Below are positions 38,166-47,628 of a DNA stretch of 64,000 nucleotides, one piece after another; within the stretch, counting starts at the first letter, position 1; every line of letters begins with the position of its first letter. This DNA is from Rhodospirillaceae bacterium. Its GTDB lineage: Bacteria > Pseudomonadota > Alphaproteobacteria > Kiloniellales > DSM-21159. Location: assembly GCA_006969625.1 (NCBI GenBank), contig CP030885.1:2553430-2617429 (forward strand), in the 5' to 3' direction. The notes under the pieces were generated by a model, which worked only from the letters and a program-made list of their open reading frames with translations, searched no databases and had not been told where the DNA came from. Both the position numbers and the translations under genes were made by a program.

Positions 38166-39206
38166 ATGAGCTCCCGGCGTACCGCAGACACGGCTCCGCC
38201 GGCCGGGACGATGCAGTCCGGCGCCGAGGCGGCGTTCGACGCTGCGCAGGCGGTCGGACCCGACGCTGCGATGGTCCAGCGTGCGCGCGAGCGCCTGCGC
38301 ACACTTTCGGCCCTGCGCAGCAACGCCGCCGGACTGCGCCATCTCGTCTTGCATGCTAGCCTTCTTTTTGCTTCGGCCTCGCTCGTGCTGGTCGCCCCGG
38401 ACAGCGTGTGGCTGCTTCCGGCCATGCTGTTGCACGGCACACTGCTGGTCTTTCTGTTCTGTCCGCTGCACGAGGCCTCCCACCGCTCCGCCTTTCGCAG
38501 CCGGCGGCTGAACGTCGCCGTCGCCTGGCTGGCCGGGGCGCTGCTGTTGATGCCGCCGAGCTGGTTTCGCCACTTCCACATGGCGCATCACCGCTTCACC
38601 CAGGACCCGCTGCGCGACCCGGAGCTGGCGCAGCCCAAGCCACGCAGCCTGTCCGGCTGGCTGTGGCACGTCAGCGGCCTGCCGCTTTGGACCGGACTCC
38701 TGCGCACCCTGCTGGCGCTCGCGGCAGGACGGGCCGACCTGTCCTACCTGCCGGAGCGCGAACGTCGGCGCACGGTCTACGAAGCGCGACTGCTGCTAGC
38801 CGGCTACGCGGCCGTCGCAATTGCGGGCGCGGCCGCCCAGTCATGGCTGCCGCTGTTGCTCTGGGTCGGGCCGGCACTGCTGGGGCAGCCGCTGCTGCGG
38901 CTGTTCCTGCTGGCCGAGCACGCGGGCTGTCCGCAGGTCGCCGACATGTTCGCCAACACGCGCACGACCCTGACCAACCGGGCGATGCGCGCGCTCTGCT
39001 GGAACATGAACTTCCATGCCGAGCACCACGCCTACCCCTCCATCCCCTTCCACGCCCTACCCGAGGCGCACGCCCTGCTGCACCCGAGGCTGCAGGTGAC
39101 GGCGCCCGGCTATCTGGCGGCCAATCGCGAAATCCTTGCCGAGATCACAGAAGCAGCGCACCGGCAAGAGCGCCCAGAGCCACGACCGCCCAGGGCGGCG
39201 CCTTGA
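38166..39206 (+). CDS. Fatty acid desaturase family protein
   Basis: This 346-residue membrane di-iron enzyme has four helices and three His boxes: CPLHEASHRSA (HxxxH), FHMAHHRFT (HxxHH) and NFHAEHHAYPSIPFH (HxxHH). It desaturates or hydroxylates a lipid chain or carotenoid-like ring. ATG 38166 (MSSRRTADTAPPAG) is preferred; a GTG at 38130 without a ribosome site is the alternative. The 3' end overlaps that of the convergent chromate transporter gene by 62 bp. Confidence 0.88.
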   Translation: MSSRRTADTAPPAGTMQSGAEAAFDAAQAVGPDAAMVQRARERLRTLSALRSNAAGLRHLVLHASLLFASASLVLVAPDSVWLLPAMLLHGTLLVFLFCPLHEASHRSAFRSRRLNVAVAWLAGALLLMPPSWFRHFHMAHHRFTQDPLRDPELAQPKPRSLSGWLWHVSGLPLWTGLLRTLLALAAGRADLSYLPERERRRTVYEARLLLAGYAAVAIAGAAAQSWLPLLLWVGPALLGQPLLRLFLLAEHAGCPQVADMFANTRTTLTNRAMRALCWNMNFHAEHHAYPSIPFHALPEAHALLHPRLQVTAPGYLAANREILAEITEAAHRQERPEPRPPRAAP

Positions 39207-40347
39207 GCAGCGTCAGCAGGGCCAGGGCGGCCAGCACGAAGACGAAATCGAGCGCATTGCCGACCGAGCCGGTCCACAGCGGATCGTAGAGGGCCGCCAG
39301 CAGGATCCCGACGACGGCGGCGTTAGCGCCGGTGACGCCGCCGGCGACCCGCGGGCGTTCGCGCAGGCGCTGCCAGAACGGCAGGACCCCGAAGATCAGC
39401 AGCGCACCCGGCAGGAAGATGGCGACCAGCGCGATCAGGCCGCCCAGCAGCCCGGTCGGATCGCCCGTCTTGGCGGCGCCCAGGTAGGCCCCGAAGGTGA
39501 AGAGCGGTCCGGGCAGGGCCTGCGCGACTCCGTAGCCGGCCAGGAACAGGTCGGCGTCCAGCCAGCCGCGCGGGACCGTTTCCGCCTGCAGCAGCGGCAA
39601 CACCACATGCCCGCCGCCGAACACCAGCGCCCCGGCGCGGTAGAAGGAATCGAAAACGGCCAAAAGACCGTCGCTGCCGGCCGCCAGGGGCGGCACCGCC
39701 AGCAACAGCAGGAAGAAGCAGACCAGCATGACCGCACCCGCGGTCCGCCCGACATTGAGGCCGCCGTGGGCAGCCTCGGGGAGCGGGCGAGCGAAGGCCG
39801 CCGCGCCCACTGCGGCCCCCAAGACGATCGCGCCGACCTGGCCCCAGACCGACGGGACCAGCAGCGCGACGGCGGCACCGGCGAGCGCCAAGCCGGCGCG
39901 CGGCCGGTCCGGACAGAGATTGTTCGCCATCTGCCAGAGCGCCTGGATGACGACCGCCACCGCCACCAGCTTGAGGCCGTGCAGCCAGCCGGCGCCGCGC
40001 ACGTCGCCAAGGGCGACGACGCCGTATGCGAAGGCGATCATGATCAGCGCCGAGGGCAGCGTGAAGGCGGTCCAGGCGGCCAAGCCCCCCAACCAGCCGG
40101 CCCGATGCGCCCCGAGCGCCATGCCGACCTGGCTCGAGGCCGGACCCGGGAGGAACTGGGCCAGGGCGACGTATTCGCCGTAGGCGCGGTCGTCCAACCA
40201 CTTGCGCCGCTCGACGAACTCGCTGCGGAAATAGCCGAGGTGCGCCACCGGGCCGCCGAAGGCCGTCACGCCGAGCTTGGCGAAGGCCGCGAAGACCTCG
40301 CCGACACCGCCACGCCCGGCGGACGTGCCTGCCTCGCCTTGGTCCAT
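39145..40347 (-). CDS. chrA: Chromate efflux transporter
   Basis: This 400-residue membrane protein with duplicated CHR domains has the first domain FAKLGVTAFGGPVAHLGYFR, ALAQFLPGPASSQVGMALG and the second FYRAGALVFGGGHVVLPLLQ, YGVAQALPGPLFTFGAYLG. The repeated FGGP/GGGH and PGP motifs define ChrA. It expels chromate. The ATG at 40347 (MDQGEAGTSAGRGG) follows GAAGG; the frame extends to 40413 without a better start. Divergent from cytochrome c'. Confidence 0.93.
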   Translation of the reverse strand: MDQGEAGTSAGRGGVGEVFAAFAKLGVTAFGGPVAHLGYFRSEFVERRKWLDDRAYGEYVALAQFLPGPASSQVGMALGAHRAGWLGGLAAWTAFTLPSALIMIAFAYGVVALGDVRGAGWLHGLKLVAVAVVIQALWQMANNLCPDRPRAGLALAGAAVALLVPSVWGQVGAIVLGAAVGAAAFARPLPEAAHGGLNVGRTAGAVMLVCFFLLLLAVPPLAAGSDGLLAVFDSFYRAGALVFGGGHVVLPLLQAETVPRGWLDADLFLAGYGVAQALPGPLFTFGAYLGAAKTGDPTGLLGGLIALVAIFLPGALLIFGVLPFWQRLRERPRVAGGVTGANAAVVGILLAALYDPLWTGSVGNALDFVFVLAALALLTLLKAPPWAVVALGALAGALLL

Positions 40348-40522
40348 CTGCCTTCGCCCCCTGCCCGCTTTGGCCGGAAGGTATCGCCAGGCAGCGACAT
40401 CGTCAGCCGCCATGAGAGGGTGTCACAAAACCTTCGCGCCGAAGCCCTATCGTGGCACCCTCGCAGGATACCTATCGGCGCGCAGCAATGCGCCAAGCAC
40501 CAATCGGGGGTAGATCGACGCC

Positions 40523-40996
40523 ATGAAGACAAGAACGCTCAGCCTGTTGCCCCTTGCCGCCGTCACGGCAGCGGGGCTGCTCATCGGCGGCGCCTATGCC
40601 GCCTACGCGGCCAGCGCCGAGGACGCGGTGGACTACCGCCAGGGCGTGTTCCAGGCGCTCAAGTGGAACATCGGTCCGCTCGCCGCCATGGCGAAGGGCG
40701 AGGCCGAATTCGACGCGGCGGAAGCCGAGATGCGGGCCGGACGAATCGCCCTGCTGGCAACCTGGATCGTCGAGGGCTTCCCGGAAGGTTCCGACATGGT
40801 GGCCGAAACGGACGCTCTGCCGGAAATCTGGGAGAACACGGGCGACTTTGCAGACAAGGCGGGCGACCTCAATGCAGCCGCTGCGCAGCTCGCCGAAGCA
40901 GCCCCGTCGCTGGACGACGCCAGCGAGCTCGGTCCCCTGGTGGGGCAGATCGGCCAAGCCTGCAAGGCCTGCCACGACGAATACCGGGCCGAATAG
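40523..40996 (+). CDS. Cytochrome c' (class II cytochrome c)
   Basis: This 157-residue periplasmic haem protein has a signal peptide (MKTRTLSLLPLAAVTAAGLL to AYAAS) and a four-helix bundle with DYRQGVFQALKWNIGPLAAM and the C-terminal haem motif QACKACHDEYR. The family binds NO and CO and may protect from nitrosative stress; class II cytochromes are often genetic partners of cytochrome b561, found here at 43084. A strong terminator follows. Confidence 0.94.
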   Translation: MKTRTLSLLPLAAVTAAGLLIGGAYAAYAASAEDAVDYRQGVFQALKWNIGPLAAMAKGEAEFDAAEAEMRAGRIALLATWIVEGFPEGSDMVAETDALPEIWENTGDFADKAGDLNAAAAQLAEAAPSLDDASELGPLVGQIGQACKACHDEYRAE

Positions 40997-41020
40997 GCAC
41001 CACAACGCCATGCAGCCGCC

Positions 41021-41053
41021 AAAGGGGCCCCGCCAGCGGGGCCCCTTTCTCTT
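41021..41053 (+). terminator. Intrinsic terminator after cytochrome c'
   Basis: AAAGGGGCCCC (41021-41031) pairs with GGGGCCCCTTT (41038-41048) around a 6-nt loop, followed by CTCTTTC. Confidence 0.92.
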
Positions 41054-41219
41054 TCGCACCGGCTTGTCCGCCTTCAGACCGTCGACGCAAACGCTTACCC
41101 GCCGTTAACCTTTCTTGCAGCATGGTCTACAGGCGCGTCGCCGAAGAGGTCGGAGCCTTGCAAGCGCTCGCCCGCTTGCCGGGCAAGTCGGCGAACGAAA
41201 GGGTTGGAAGGGCCGACAC

Positions 41220-43076
41220 ATGAGGCGCCCGACACTCCGCCGTCTGCTGGACCGGGTGGTCCTGGCCAGCGTGGTTCCGGCGCTGCTGCTGATCGCCGCA
41301 GTCGCCTGGCAGGGATGGAGCCTGCACACGGAAACCGTCGACGTGATGGTCTCCCAGGTGGCCGCCGGCGCGGCGCGCCGCTTCGAGCACCACACGACGA
41401 CGGTCGAGGATATGCTCGACGCCTTGGCGGCCGCCGAGCACGTGCGCGAAGGACTGCCGCAGGACTGTTCGGCCTACCTGGCGCGCGCGCTGCCCGACGA
41501 CGGCTCCTTCACCGTGATGCTCCGCGTCGATCGCACCGGCGAGGTCACCTGCTCCAACGTCGCGCAGGCGGTCGGCAGCCTCAACGTCGCCGACTCGGAC
41601 GGCTTCCAGGCGCTGTGGGACCGCTCCAGCCTGTTCCTCGTCCCCAGCTACACGGGCAAGGTCAGCGGCAAGGAGGTGATGGTCCTGACCAAGCGCTACA
41701 CGCGCGCGGACGGAACGGCGTTTCTGCTGTCCACCGGAATCTCGCTCGACTGGCTCGGCCGTCACCTGACCGCTTCGGGCCTGCCGGAAGGCCATTCCTA
41801 CGGCCTGATCCACGACGGCCGCCTGATCATGCGTCACCCGGAGCCGGAGGTCTTCAGGGGGCACCTCATCCCGGAAGCGGCGGCGTGGCCGCACAACGGC
41901 CCCGGCGAAGTCAGGTTGATGCGCAGCGACGGGGTCGACGGGCGCCAGCGCGTCTACGCGATCGTCACGCTCGGCACGCCGGAACAGCGCCTGTTCCTCG
42001 GCGTCGGCGTGCCGACCGACAGCATCTACGGCAATGCCGCAACGGTGGTCGGGCTGGCCCTCGGGGCGACCATGCTGGGCGCCCTGCTCGCCTTCGTCCT
42101 CTTGCGGCGGGGACTGCGACGCTTCTTCGACGGCACGATCCAGCCGCTGCAGGCAACCGTACGTCGCCTCTCGTCCGGGGACCTTTCGGCGCGCGTCGTC
42201 CTGCGCGAGCCTGTCGTCGAGATGGCCGAGTTGGGCCGCGCCCTCAACGACATGGCGAGCGCCCTGCAACAGCGCGACCGCGAGCTGATCGAGGCGAAGG
42301 AGGCGGCCGAACGCGCCGACCGCCTGAAGAGCTACTTCGTCGCCAACATGAGCCACGAGATCCGCACACCATTGAACGCGGTGATCGGCTACTCCGAGAT
42401 CATGGAACACCAGATCTATGGACCCATCGAGAACCCGCGCTATAGAGAGTACCTTTCCACCGTCGGAGAATCGGCGCGCTACCTGCTGACGCTGATCGAC
42501 GGCATCCTGGATTTCTCCAAGATGGAGGCCGGCCAGTGGGAGTTGAGCCCGGATGACGCGGCCGTCGGCGAGCTCGCCGAGGAGGTGGCGCGCATGCTCG
42601 AGCCGATGGCCGACCGGCGGGGAATCGCGCTTGAGGTAGCGTTCAGCGGCGCGGTCCTGCACGGCGTCGATCGTCGCTCGCTGCTGCAATGCCTGCTCAA
42701 CCTGGCGACCAACGCGGTCAAGTTCGCGCCCGCCGGCAGTAGGGTTCGGCTGCTCGACCGGATCGCCGAGGATTACCGAATCTTCATCCTCGACGAAGGC
42801 GAGGGCATCCCGGACGACATGCTCGAGCGGGTGTTCGAACCTTTCGTGCAGACGCGCGACCCGCACGTCACCGGCGCCGGCGGCACGGGCCTTGGGCTGC
42901 CGCTCACGCGGCGCCTGTCGGAGGCCATGGGCGGTAGGACCTGGCTGGAGAATCGCCGCGACGGCGGGACCTGCGCGGTCATCCACTTCCCCCGCGAGCG
43001 CCTCCAAGAAACGAGCGACCTGCGGCCAGAGACCCAGCCGCAGCCGAGCGAGACCGTTGCCACGGCAAGCGGCTGA
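41220..43076 (+). CDS. Membrane sensor histidine kinase with extracytoplasmic dCache-like domain
   Basis: This 618-residue kinase has helix 1 (VVLASVVPALLLIAAVAWQG), a large periplasmic PAS/Cache-like sensor (about 35-270; MLRVDRTGEVTCSN, STGISLDWLGRHL), helix 2 (NAATVVGLALGATMLGALLA), HAMP (RRLSSGDLSARVVLREP), HisKA with SYFVANMSHEIRTPLNAVIG and HATPase with LLNLATNAVKFA, EGEGIPDDML and GTGLGLPLTRRL. This architecture resembles diguanylate/ligand-sensing Cache kinases. The ATG at 41220 follows GAAGGG. No response regulator is adjacent. Confidence 0.92.
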   Translation: MRRPTLRRLLDRVVLASVVPALLLIAAVAWQGWSLHTETVDVMVSQVAAGAARRFEHHTTTVEDMLDALAAAEHVREGLPQDCSAYLARALPDDGSFTVMLRVDRTGEVTCSNVAQAVGSLNVADSDGFQALWDRSSLFLVPSYTGKVSGKEVMVLTKRYTRADGTAFLLSTGISLDWLGRHLTASGLPEGHSYGLIHDGRLIMRHPEPEVFRGHLIPEAAAWPHNGPGEVRLMRSDGVDGRQRVYAIVTLGTPEQRLFLGVGVPTDSIYGNAATVVGLALGATMLGALLAFVLLRRGLRRFFDGTIQPLQATVRRLSSGDLSARVVLREPVVEMAELGRALNDMASALQQRDRELIEAKEAAERADRLKSYFVANMSHEIRTPLNAVIGYSEIMEHQIYGPIENPRYREYLSTVGESARYLLTLIDGILDFSKMEAGQWELSPDDAAVGELAEEVARMLEPMADRRGIALEVAFSGAVLHGVDRRSLLQCLLNLATNAVKFAPAGSRVRLLDRIAEDYRIFILDEGEGIPDDMLERVFEPFVQTRDPHVTGAGGTGLGLPLTRRLSEAMGGRTWLENRRDGGTCAVIHFPRERLQETSDLRPETQPQPSETVATASG

Positions 43077-43083
43077 GCGCGTC

Positions 43084-43794
43084 TCAGCTCTTCAGCGCCG
43101 GCAAGCCCCACACCAGCGCCGACACCAGAGCGGCGCTGACGGCCAGCACCGCCAGGCCGCGTCCGACGGCGAGGGGAACGTTGTCGGCCGCTGCGGTCGC
43201 CCGTTTGGTGCCGGAGATCATCGCGCGCACAAGGCGCTGTCCCGCTACGCCTTCGTAGAAGACGACCGCCAAGAGATGCAGCACCACCAAGCCGACCAGC
43301 AGGTCGAAAGCGACGTGATGCACAGACGTCATCAGGTCGACCGCCTCGCCCGACACGAGTCCGGCCAGGGGTCCCTCCACGAAGATGTCGTCGCTGGCGA
43401 ACAGCCCGCTGCCCGCCTGCGCCAGCAGCACCGCAAGGAACGCCAGCACCGACAGCCCGCCGAGCGGATTGTGACCTGCGAAGGCACGGCGACGCCCCCG
43501 CACAAGGTCCCCAAGGTAAGCCCAGGTCCTTGCGGGAGAGTGCAGGAAGTCGGCGAAGCGCGCATGCCGCGTACCGACGAGGCCCCAAGCGACCCGAAAG
43601 ACCAGCAGTGTCAGCACGGCATAGCCGAAGTACATGTGCCACTGCATGCCGAAGCCGCGCCAGACCTCGCCGGTCAGGTAGCTGGCGACGACGAGCGCGA
43701 CCAGGCTCCAGTGGAACAAGCGCGTGGGCATGTCCCAGACCCGGACCCGCTGGCCGCCTTGCGCCTCCCGCGGCGTCTCGGCGTGTTCGTCCAT
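43084..43794 (-). CDS. Cytochrome b561/b6-type membrane cytochrome
   Basis: This 236-residue inner-membrane di-haem b protein has RVWDMPTRLFHWSLVALVVA (first haem His), GFGMQWHMYFGYAVLTLLVF, HNPLGGLSVLAFLAVLLAQA and SVHHVAFDLLVGLVVLHLLA. This is the Ni,Fe-hydrogenase-type cytochrome b family, which passes electrons between quinol and periplasmic c-type cytochromes such as the c' at 40523. Start ATG at 43794 with GGGAGG upstream. It converges on the kinase gene, 7 bp apart. Confidence 0.92.
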   Translation of the reverse strand: MDEHAETPREAQGGQRVRVWDMPTRLFHWSLVALVVASYLTGEVWRGFGMQWHMYFGYAVLTLLVFRVAWGLVGTRHARFADFLHSPARTWAYLGDLVRGRRRAFAGHNPLGGLSVLAFLAVLLAQAGSGLFASDDIFVEGPLAGLVSGEAVDLMTSVHHVAFDLLVGLVVLHLLAVVFYEGVAGQRLVRAMISGTKRATAAADNVPLAVGRGLAVLAVSAALVSALVWGLPALKS

Positions 43795-43905
43795 CGGCCG
43801 CCTCCCTTTCGCTCCACAGGCGCTCTACGGCTTGACATTCCCGCAGGGGAAGCCTTCATCCGAAAGCGCGTCTCGAGTTGCCTCGAAAACCTGTTCAGGA
43901 TCGCA

Positions 43906-44283
43906 ATGCCCGTGCCGCTGTCGTCGATCGTGCGCGCCGCCGCTTTCCTCGCCGTTCTGGGCGCCGGCTCGACTGCGAGCGACGATAGCGCGCTGGCTCA
44001 CGCAAGCAAGACGAAGACGGAGCCCGCGGACGGCGCAACCGTGGAGACCCTCGCGGAGGCGGTCCTGCACTTTAGCGAACCCGTGCGTCTGACGGCCGTG
44101 TCGCTGACCGATGCGGCGGGCGCCGAGATGGCGCTGCCGACGTCCCGCAGCTTGACGCCCGAGGCCGAGAAGCGGCTGCCGATGCCCGAGCTTCCGCCGG
44201 GCCGCTACCGGCTGGAGTGGCGCGCGCTGTCCGGCGACGGCCACCCGATCGGCGGCGGTTTCGACTTCACGGTGGCAGACTAG
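43906..44283 (+). CDS. copC: CopC-type copper-binding periplasmic protein
   Basis: This 125-residue protein has a signal region ending DDSALAHASK; the mature N-terminus begins with the copper-ligand His. Then come KTEPADGATVETLAEAVLHF, SEPVRLTAVSLTDAAG, LPPGRYRLEWRALSGDGHPI and GGGFDFTV, the CopC/YobA beta-barrel with the C-terminal DGHP ligand. It carries Cu(II) in the periplasm. AGGA precedes the ATG. copD begins three bases after the stop. Confidence 0.93.
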   Translation: MPVPLSSIVRAAAFLAVLGAGSTASDDSALAHASKTKTEPADGATVETLAEAVLHFSEPVRLTAVSLTDAAGAEMALPTSRSLTPEAEKRLPMPELPPGRYRLEWRALSGDGHPIGGGFDFTVAD

Positions 44284-44286
44284 ACG

Positions 44287-45147
44287 GTGGAGTCCGCGCC
44301 CGATGGGCTAGCGCTCGCCCGTTTGGCGCTCAAGTGGTTCGGCTATGCGGCGCTGCTCGGCGGCGGCGGCGCCACCCTGTTCTCCCTGGCCTTCCCCCGC
44401 AGCTCGGCGACCGGCTTCGCCGTGGGCTTGAGCGGCATCGGCGGCCTGCTGGCGTTGCTGACGATCCCGCCACGCCTCCTGCTGGAGGTCGTCTTTCTGG
44501 GCGGCGGCTGGGTAGCCAGTTCCGATCTCGAGCTTTGGCGACTCGTGCTGACGACGCCCAGCGGCCAAGCGCTGCTCGCGCAGGCAGCAGGCCTCGTGTT
44601 GCTGATCCTCGGTGCCGCACTGCCGGGTCTGCGCTGGCCTGCAGGCGTGGGTGGCGGGCTGCTGGTCCTACTCGGGATCGCCTGGGTCGGGCATGCGGCA
44701 GACCTGGCGCCGGCGTGGCCGGCGCAGCTCCTCCTCGTACTGCACCTCGCGGGCCTCGCGTTCTGGCTCGGGAGTCTCTGGCCGCTGCTGCGTGTGGCCG
44801 GCGCCGCGGACGGCGTGGACGTCATGGAGCGCTTCTCGCGGCTCGCCACCTGGACCGTCGCCGCACTCCTTCTCGCCGGGCTCGCCCTTTCGGTTTGGCT
44901 TGTCGGCGGCTTCGCGGCCCTGATCTTCAGCCCCTACGGCCAGCTTCTATTGGCCAAGCTGGCGGGGGTGGCGATCCTGCTGGCGCTCGCCGCCGCCAAC
45001 AAGTTGCGGCTGGTGCCGGCCCTTCGGGCCGGCCGCCCCGGCGCCGCCGCTGCGTTGGTGCGCTCGATCCGAATCGAAATCGCTGTCGTGGTTCTGATTC
45101 TCGGTGTGACGGCAGCCCTGACGACGTTGACCGGACCGCCGGCTTGA
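44287..45147 (+). CDS. copD: CopD family copper-transport membrane protein
   Basis: This 286-residue protein with about eight helices starts at GTG 44287. The CopD domain in the C-terminal half includes LLLVLHLAGLAFWLGSLWPL, VMERFSRLATWTVAALLLAG and YGQLLLAKLAGVAILLALAA, with RSIRIEIAVVVLILGVTAAL at the end. It works with CopC in copper uptake or delivery. Confidence 0.92.
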   Translation: MESAPDGLALARLALKWFGYAALLGGGGATLFSLAFPRSSATGFAVGLSGIGGLLALLTIPPRLLLEVVFLGGGWVASSDLELWRLVLTTPSGQALLAQAAGLVLLILGAALPGLRWPAGVGGGLLVLLGIAWVGHAADLAPAWPAQLLLVLHLAGLAFWLGSLWPLLRVAGAADGVDVMERFSRLATWTVAALLLAGLALSVWLVGGFAALIFSPYGQLLLAKLAGVAILLALAAANKLRLVPALRAGRPGAAAALVRSIRIEIAVVVLILGVTAALTTLTGPPA

Positions 45148-45180
45148 CCTTCTTGCTACGGGAAGGCGCATAGACTCCGC

Positions 45181-45651
45181 ATGAAACGCTTCCTGATCCC
45201 TGCCTTGCTGACCGTTGCCGGTCTGGCCGTCGGGCTGGTCGTCTTCCTGCGGCAACCCGGCCCTTCTCAAGCGGTCCTGAAGCCCGCCGACACTGAACTG
45301 GTGCGGCTCGGCGCCGAGATCTATGCGGCGGAATGCGCCACATGCCACGGGGCGGAGTTGGAGGGCCAGGCCAATTGGCGTACGCGCCGAGCCGACGGGC
45401 GCCTGCCGGCACCGCCGCACGATCCGAGCGGCCACACCTGGCACCACCCGGACGCGCACCTCTTCGCAATGACCAAGCTCGGCGTCCAGGCCCTGGTCGG
45501 CCCGGACTACGAGAGCGACATGCCGGCCTATGCCGGAACCCTGAGCGACCGGGAGATCCTGGCCGTGCTCAGCTACATCAAGAGCACCTGGCCGGAAGAC
45601 ATTCAGGCCCGGCACGACGAGATCAACCGGCGCTTCGACGCCCAGAACTAG
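45181..45651 (+). CDS. Membrane-anchored mono-haem cytochrome c
   Basis: This 156-residue protein has one N-terminal helix (FLIPALLTVAGLAVGLVVFL) that may stay uncleaved and a class I cytochrome domain with the haem site ECATCHGAELEG, axial Met in ESDMPAYAG and the final helix LSDREILAVLSYIKSTWP. Position between copD and a multicopper oxidase suggests it accepts electrons in copper handling or feeds an oxidase (inference). Confidence 0.92.
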   Translation: MKRFLIPALLTVAGLAVGLVVFLRQPGPSQAVLKPADTELVRLGAEIYAAECATCHGAELEGQANWRTRRADGRLPAPPHDPSGHTWHHPDAHLFAMTKLGVQALVGPDYESDMPAYAGTLSDREILAVLSYIKSTWPEDIQARHDEINRRFDAQN

Positions 45652-45671
45652 ACCCGGCACAGGCCCAGACG

Positions 45672-47096
45672 ATGCACCTCACACGACTCCCCCTGTCCCG
45701 GCGCCAGACGCTCGGCCTGCTCGGCGGCAGCGCCGCCGCCCTGCTGCCGCTACCCGCCTGGGCCGAGAGCGCCGCCGTGCGGCGCCTCACCGCTGCTCCT
45801 GGCGCGGTGCAACTGGTCGGCCGCCGCTATCCGGCGACCGAGGTCTGGGCCTACGACGGACAGGTGCCCGGGCCGATCCTACGATTGCCGCAAGGCGACC
45901 GGCTGGAAGTCGATCTGGTCAACCGGCTGCCGGAGGACACCACCATTCATTGGCACGGCCTGCGCCTCCCCAACGCTATGGACGGCGTGCCCGGCATCAC
46001 CCAGCCGCCGGTGGCACCGGCGGAGCGCTTCCACTACGCCTTCGACCTGAAGGACGCCGGCACCTTCTGGTACCACCCACATGCCAATTCCAGCGAGCAG
46101 GTCGGCCGCGGGCTCGCCGGCGTTCTGATCGTCGAGGAGCCGGAGCCGCCGCAGGTCGACCGCGAGGAGCTGTGGGTGCTGGACGACTGGCGCCTGGGCG
46201 AAGACGCCCAGGTCCTGCCGTTCGGCGGCAACCTGCACGATGCCGCCCATGCCGGACGGATCGGCAATACCGTGACCCTCAACGGCGCCATCCCGGCGAG
46301 CTGGCCGGTGCGCAGCGGCGAGCGGGTGCGCTTGCGGCTGGTCAACGTCGCCAATGCCCGCACCTTCGGGCTGCGCTTCGAGGGGCACGCCCCGCAGATC
46401 GTCGCCACCGACGGGCAGCCCTGCACCCCGCATGCGCCGGCCGATGGCGTGGTCACGCTCGGCGCCGGCGGTCGCTGCGACCTGATCCTGGACATGGGCG
46501 GCGATCCGGGCGCCCGGTTCCGGCTTCTCGACGAGCATTACGCCCGCTTCGCCTACGAGCTGCTGGAGATCGCCTATACCGAGGCGGCGCCGCTGCGCAC
46601 GAACCCGCTCGACGCCTCCGTCGCCCTGCCGGCCAACCCTTTGCCGCAGCCCGAGCTGGCAGCCGCCGGCGGACTGGAGGTCGTCCTGGCGGGCGGCGCC
46701 ATGGGCGGGCTCGCCGCCGCCACCCTGGCCGGCGAGCGGCTGAGCCTTCGCGAGCTCGCGCGGCGCGGCAAGGTCTGGGCGCTCAACGGACAGGTGCACG
46801 CGGGGCATGACGACCCGCCGCTGTTCCGTCTCGATCGGGGGCGCAGCTACCGACTGCGCATCGCCAACGACAGCAGCTTCGAGCATCCCATGCACCTGCA
46901 CGGGCATCACCTCAAGCTGCTCGGCCGCGACGGCCGCCCGGCCGCGCCCGAGACCTGGCACGACACCTTGATGGTCGCCCCCGGCGAGACCGTAGAGACG
47001 GCCCTCGTGGCGGAGGCGCCGGGGCGCTGGATGTTTCACTGCCACGTGCTGGAGCACCAGCTCGCCGGCATGATGGCGACGATCGAGATCGCCTAA
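45672..47096 (+). CDS. Multicopper oxidase with Tat signal
   Basis: This 474-residue three-cupredoxin-domain oxidase has the Tat motif SRRQTLGLLGG at the N-terminus. Copper ligands are all present: TIHWHGLRLPN, FWYHPHANSSEQ, the type 1/trinuclear site HPMHLHGHHLK, and FHCHVLEHQLAGMM at the end. It likely oxidises Cu(I) or organic substrates, as CueO/CopA relatives do. Last gene of the rightward copC-copD-cytochrome-oxidase unit. Confidence 0.93.
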   Translation: MHLTRLPLSRRQTLGLLGGSAAALLPLPAWAESAAVRRLTAAPGAVQLVGRRYPATEVWAYDGQVPGPILRLPQGDRLEVDLVNRLPEDTTIHWHGLRLPNAMDGVPGITQPPVAPAERFHYAFDLKDAGTFWYHPHANSSEQVGRGLAGVLIVEEPEPPQVDREELWVLDDWRLGEDAQVLPFGGNLHDAAHAGRIGNTVTLNGAIPASWPVRSGERVRLRLVNVANARTFGLRFEGHAPQIVATDGQPCTPHAPADGVVTLGAGGRCDLILDMGGDPGARFRLLDEHYARFAYELLEIAYTEAAPLRTNPLDASVALPANPLPQPELAAAGGLEVVLAGGAMGGLAAATLAGERLSLRELARRGKVWALNGQVHAGHDDPPLFRLDRGRSYRLRIANDSSFEHPMHLHGHHLKLLGRDGRPAAPETWHDTLMVAPGETVETALVAEAPGRWMFHCHVLEHQLAGMMATIEIA

Positions 47097-47145
47097 TCGC
47101 TTAAGGTGCGTGAGGTCGGCGGGCCGGCTCGTCCGCTCAGTCGGC

Positions 47146-47628
47146 TCAGGCCTCGGACGGCAGCTTGAATCCCCGCTGACCCTCGAAGTGGACGCCGGCG
47201 AGCACCATTTCGCACCGTCGGCCACGCGTGACCAGCGGCAGCAGAATCCACTCGAAGCGGATGTAGTCCCGCTGTTGCCAGACAACGGCGGTAGTGCCGT
47301 GGCGCGGTTCCCAGCCTATCGCCACAGCCTCGTACTCCTGCCGCCAGAAGTCCTGCCAATCGCCGAGCATCAGCTCGTCCAGCCAGCGGCCCGTGACGTT
47401 CTCGCCGTAAAGCTGGGTGAAACGCGTGCCGGCGAGACGGAAACGGAACCGAAGCGCCGGGGCCTCGACCACTTCGACCAGCAGAAGATCGGGCAGCAGC
47501 CGAGGGATTTCGGTGGGGTCGATGTCCGCACGCGCCGGCGGACGGTCTCCCGCGTGCTGCGCGAGCCAGTAGTCGTACAACTGGCGTAGATCCGCCGACA
47601 GAATCGCGCCAGGCGCATCCAATCGCAT
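47146..47628 (-). CDS. PAS_5-type single-domain protein, second copy
   Basis: This 160-residue protein is nearly all one PAS_5 domain: LRQLYDYWLAQHAG, DIDPTEIPRLLPDLLLVEVV, FRFRLAGTRFTQLYGENVTG, YIRFEWILLPLVTRGR and EMVLAGVHFE. It shares the DPTEIPRLLP block with the protein at 2053-2736. No output domain. The 5' side is separated from the next gene by a very large hairpin. Function unknown; PAS sensing is likely. Confidence 0.8.
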   Translation of the reverse strand: MRLDAPGAILSADLRQLYDYWLAQHAGDRPPARADIDPTEIPRLLPDLLLVEVVEAPALRFRFRLAGTRFTQLYGENVTGRWLDELMLGDWQDFWRQEYEAVAIGWEPRHGTTAVVWQQRDYIRFEWILLPLVTRGRRCEMVLAGVHFEGQRGFKLPSEA

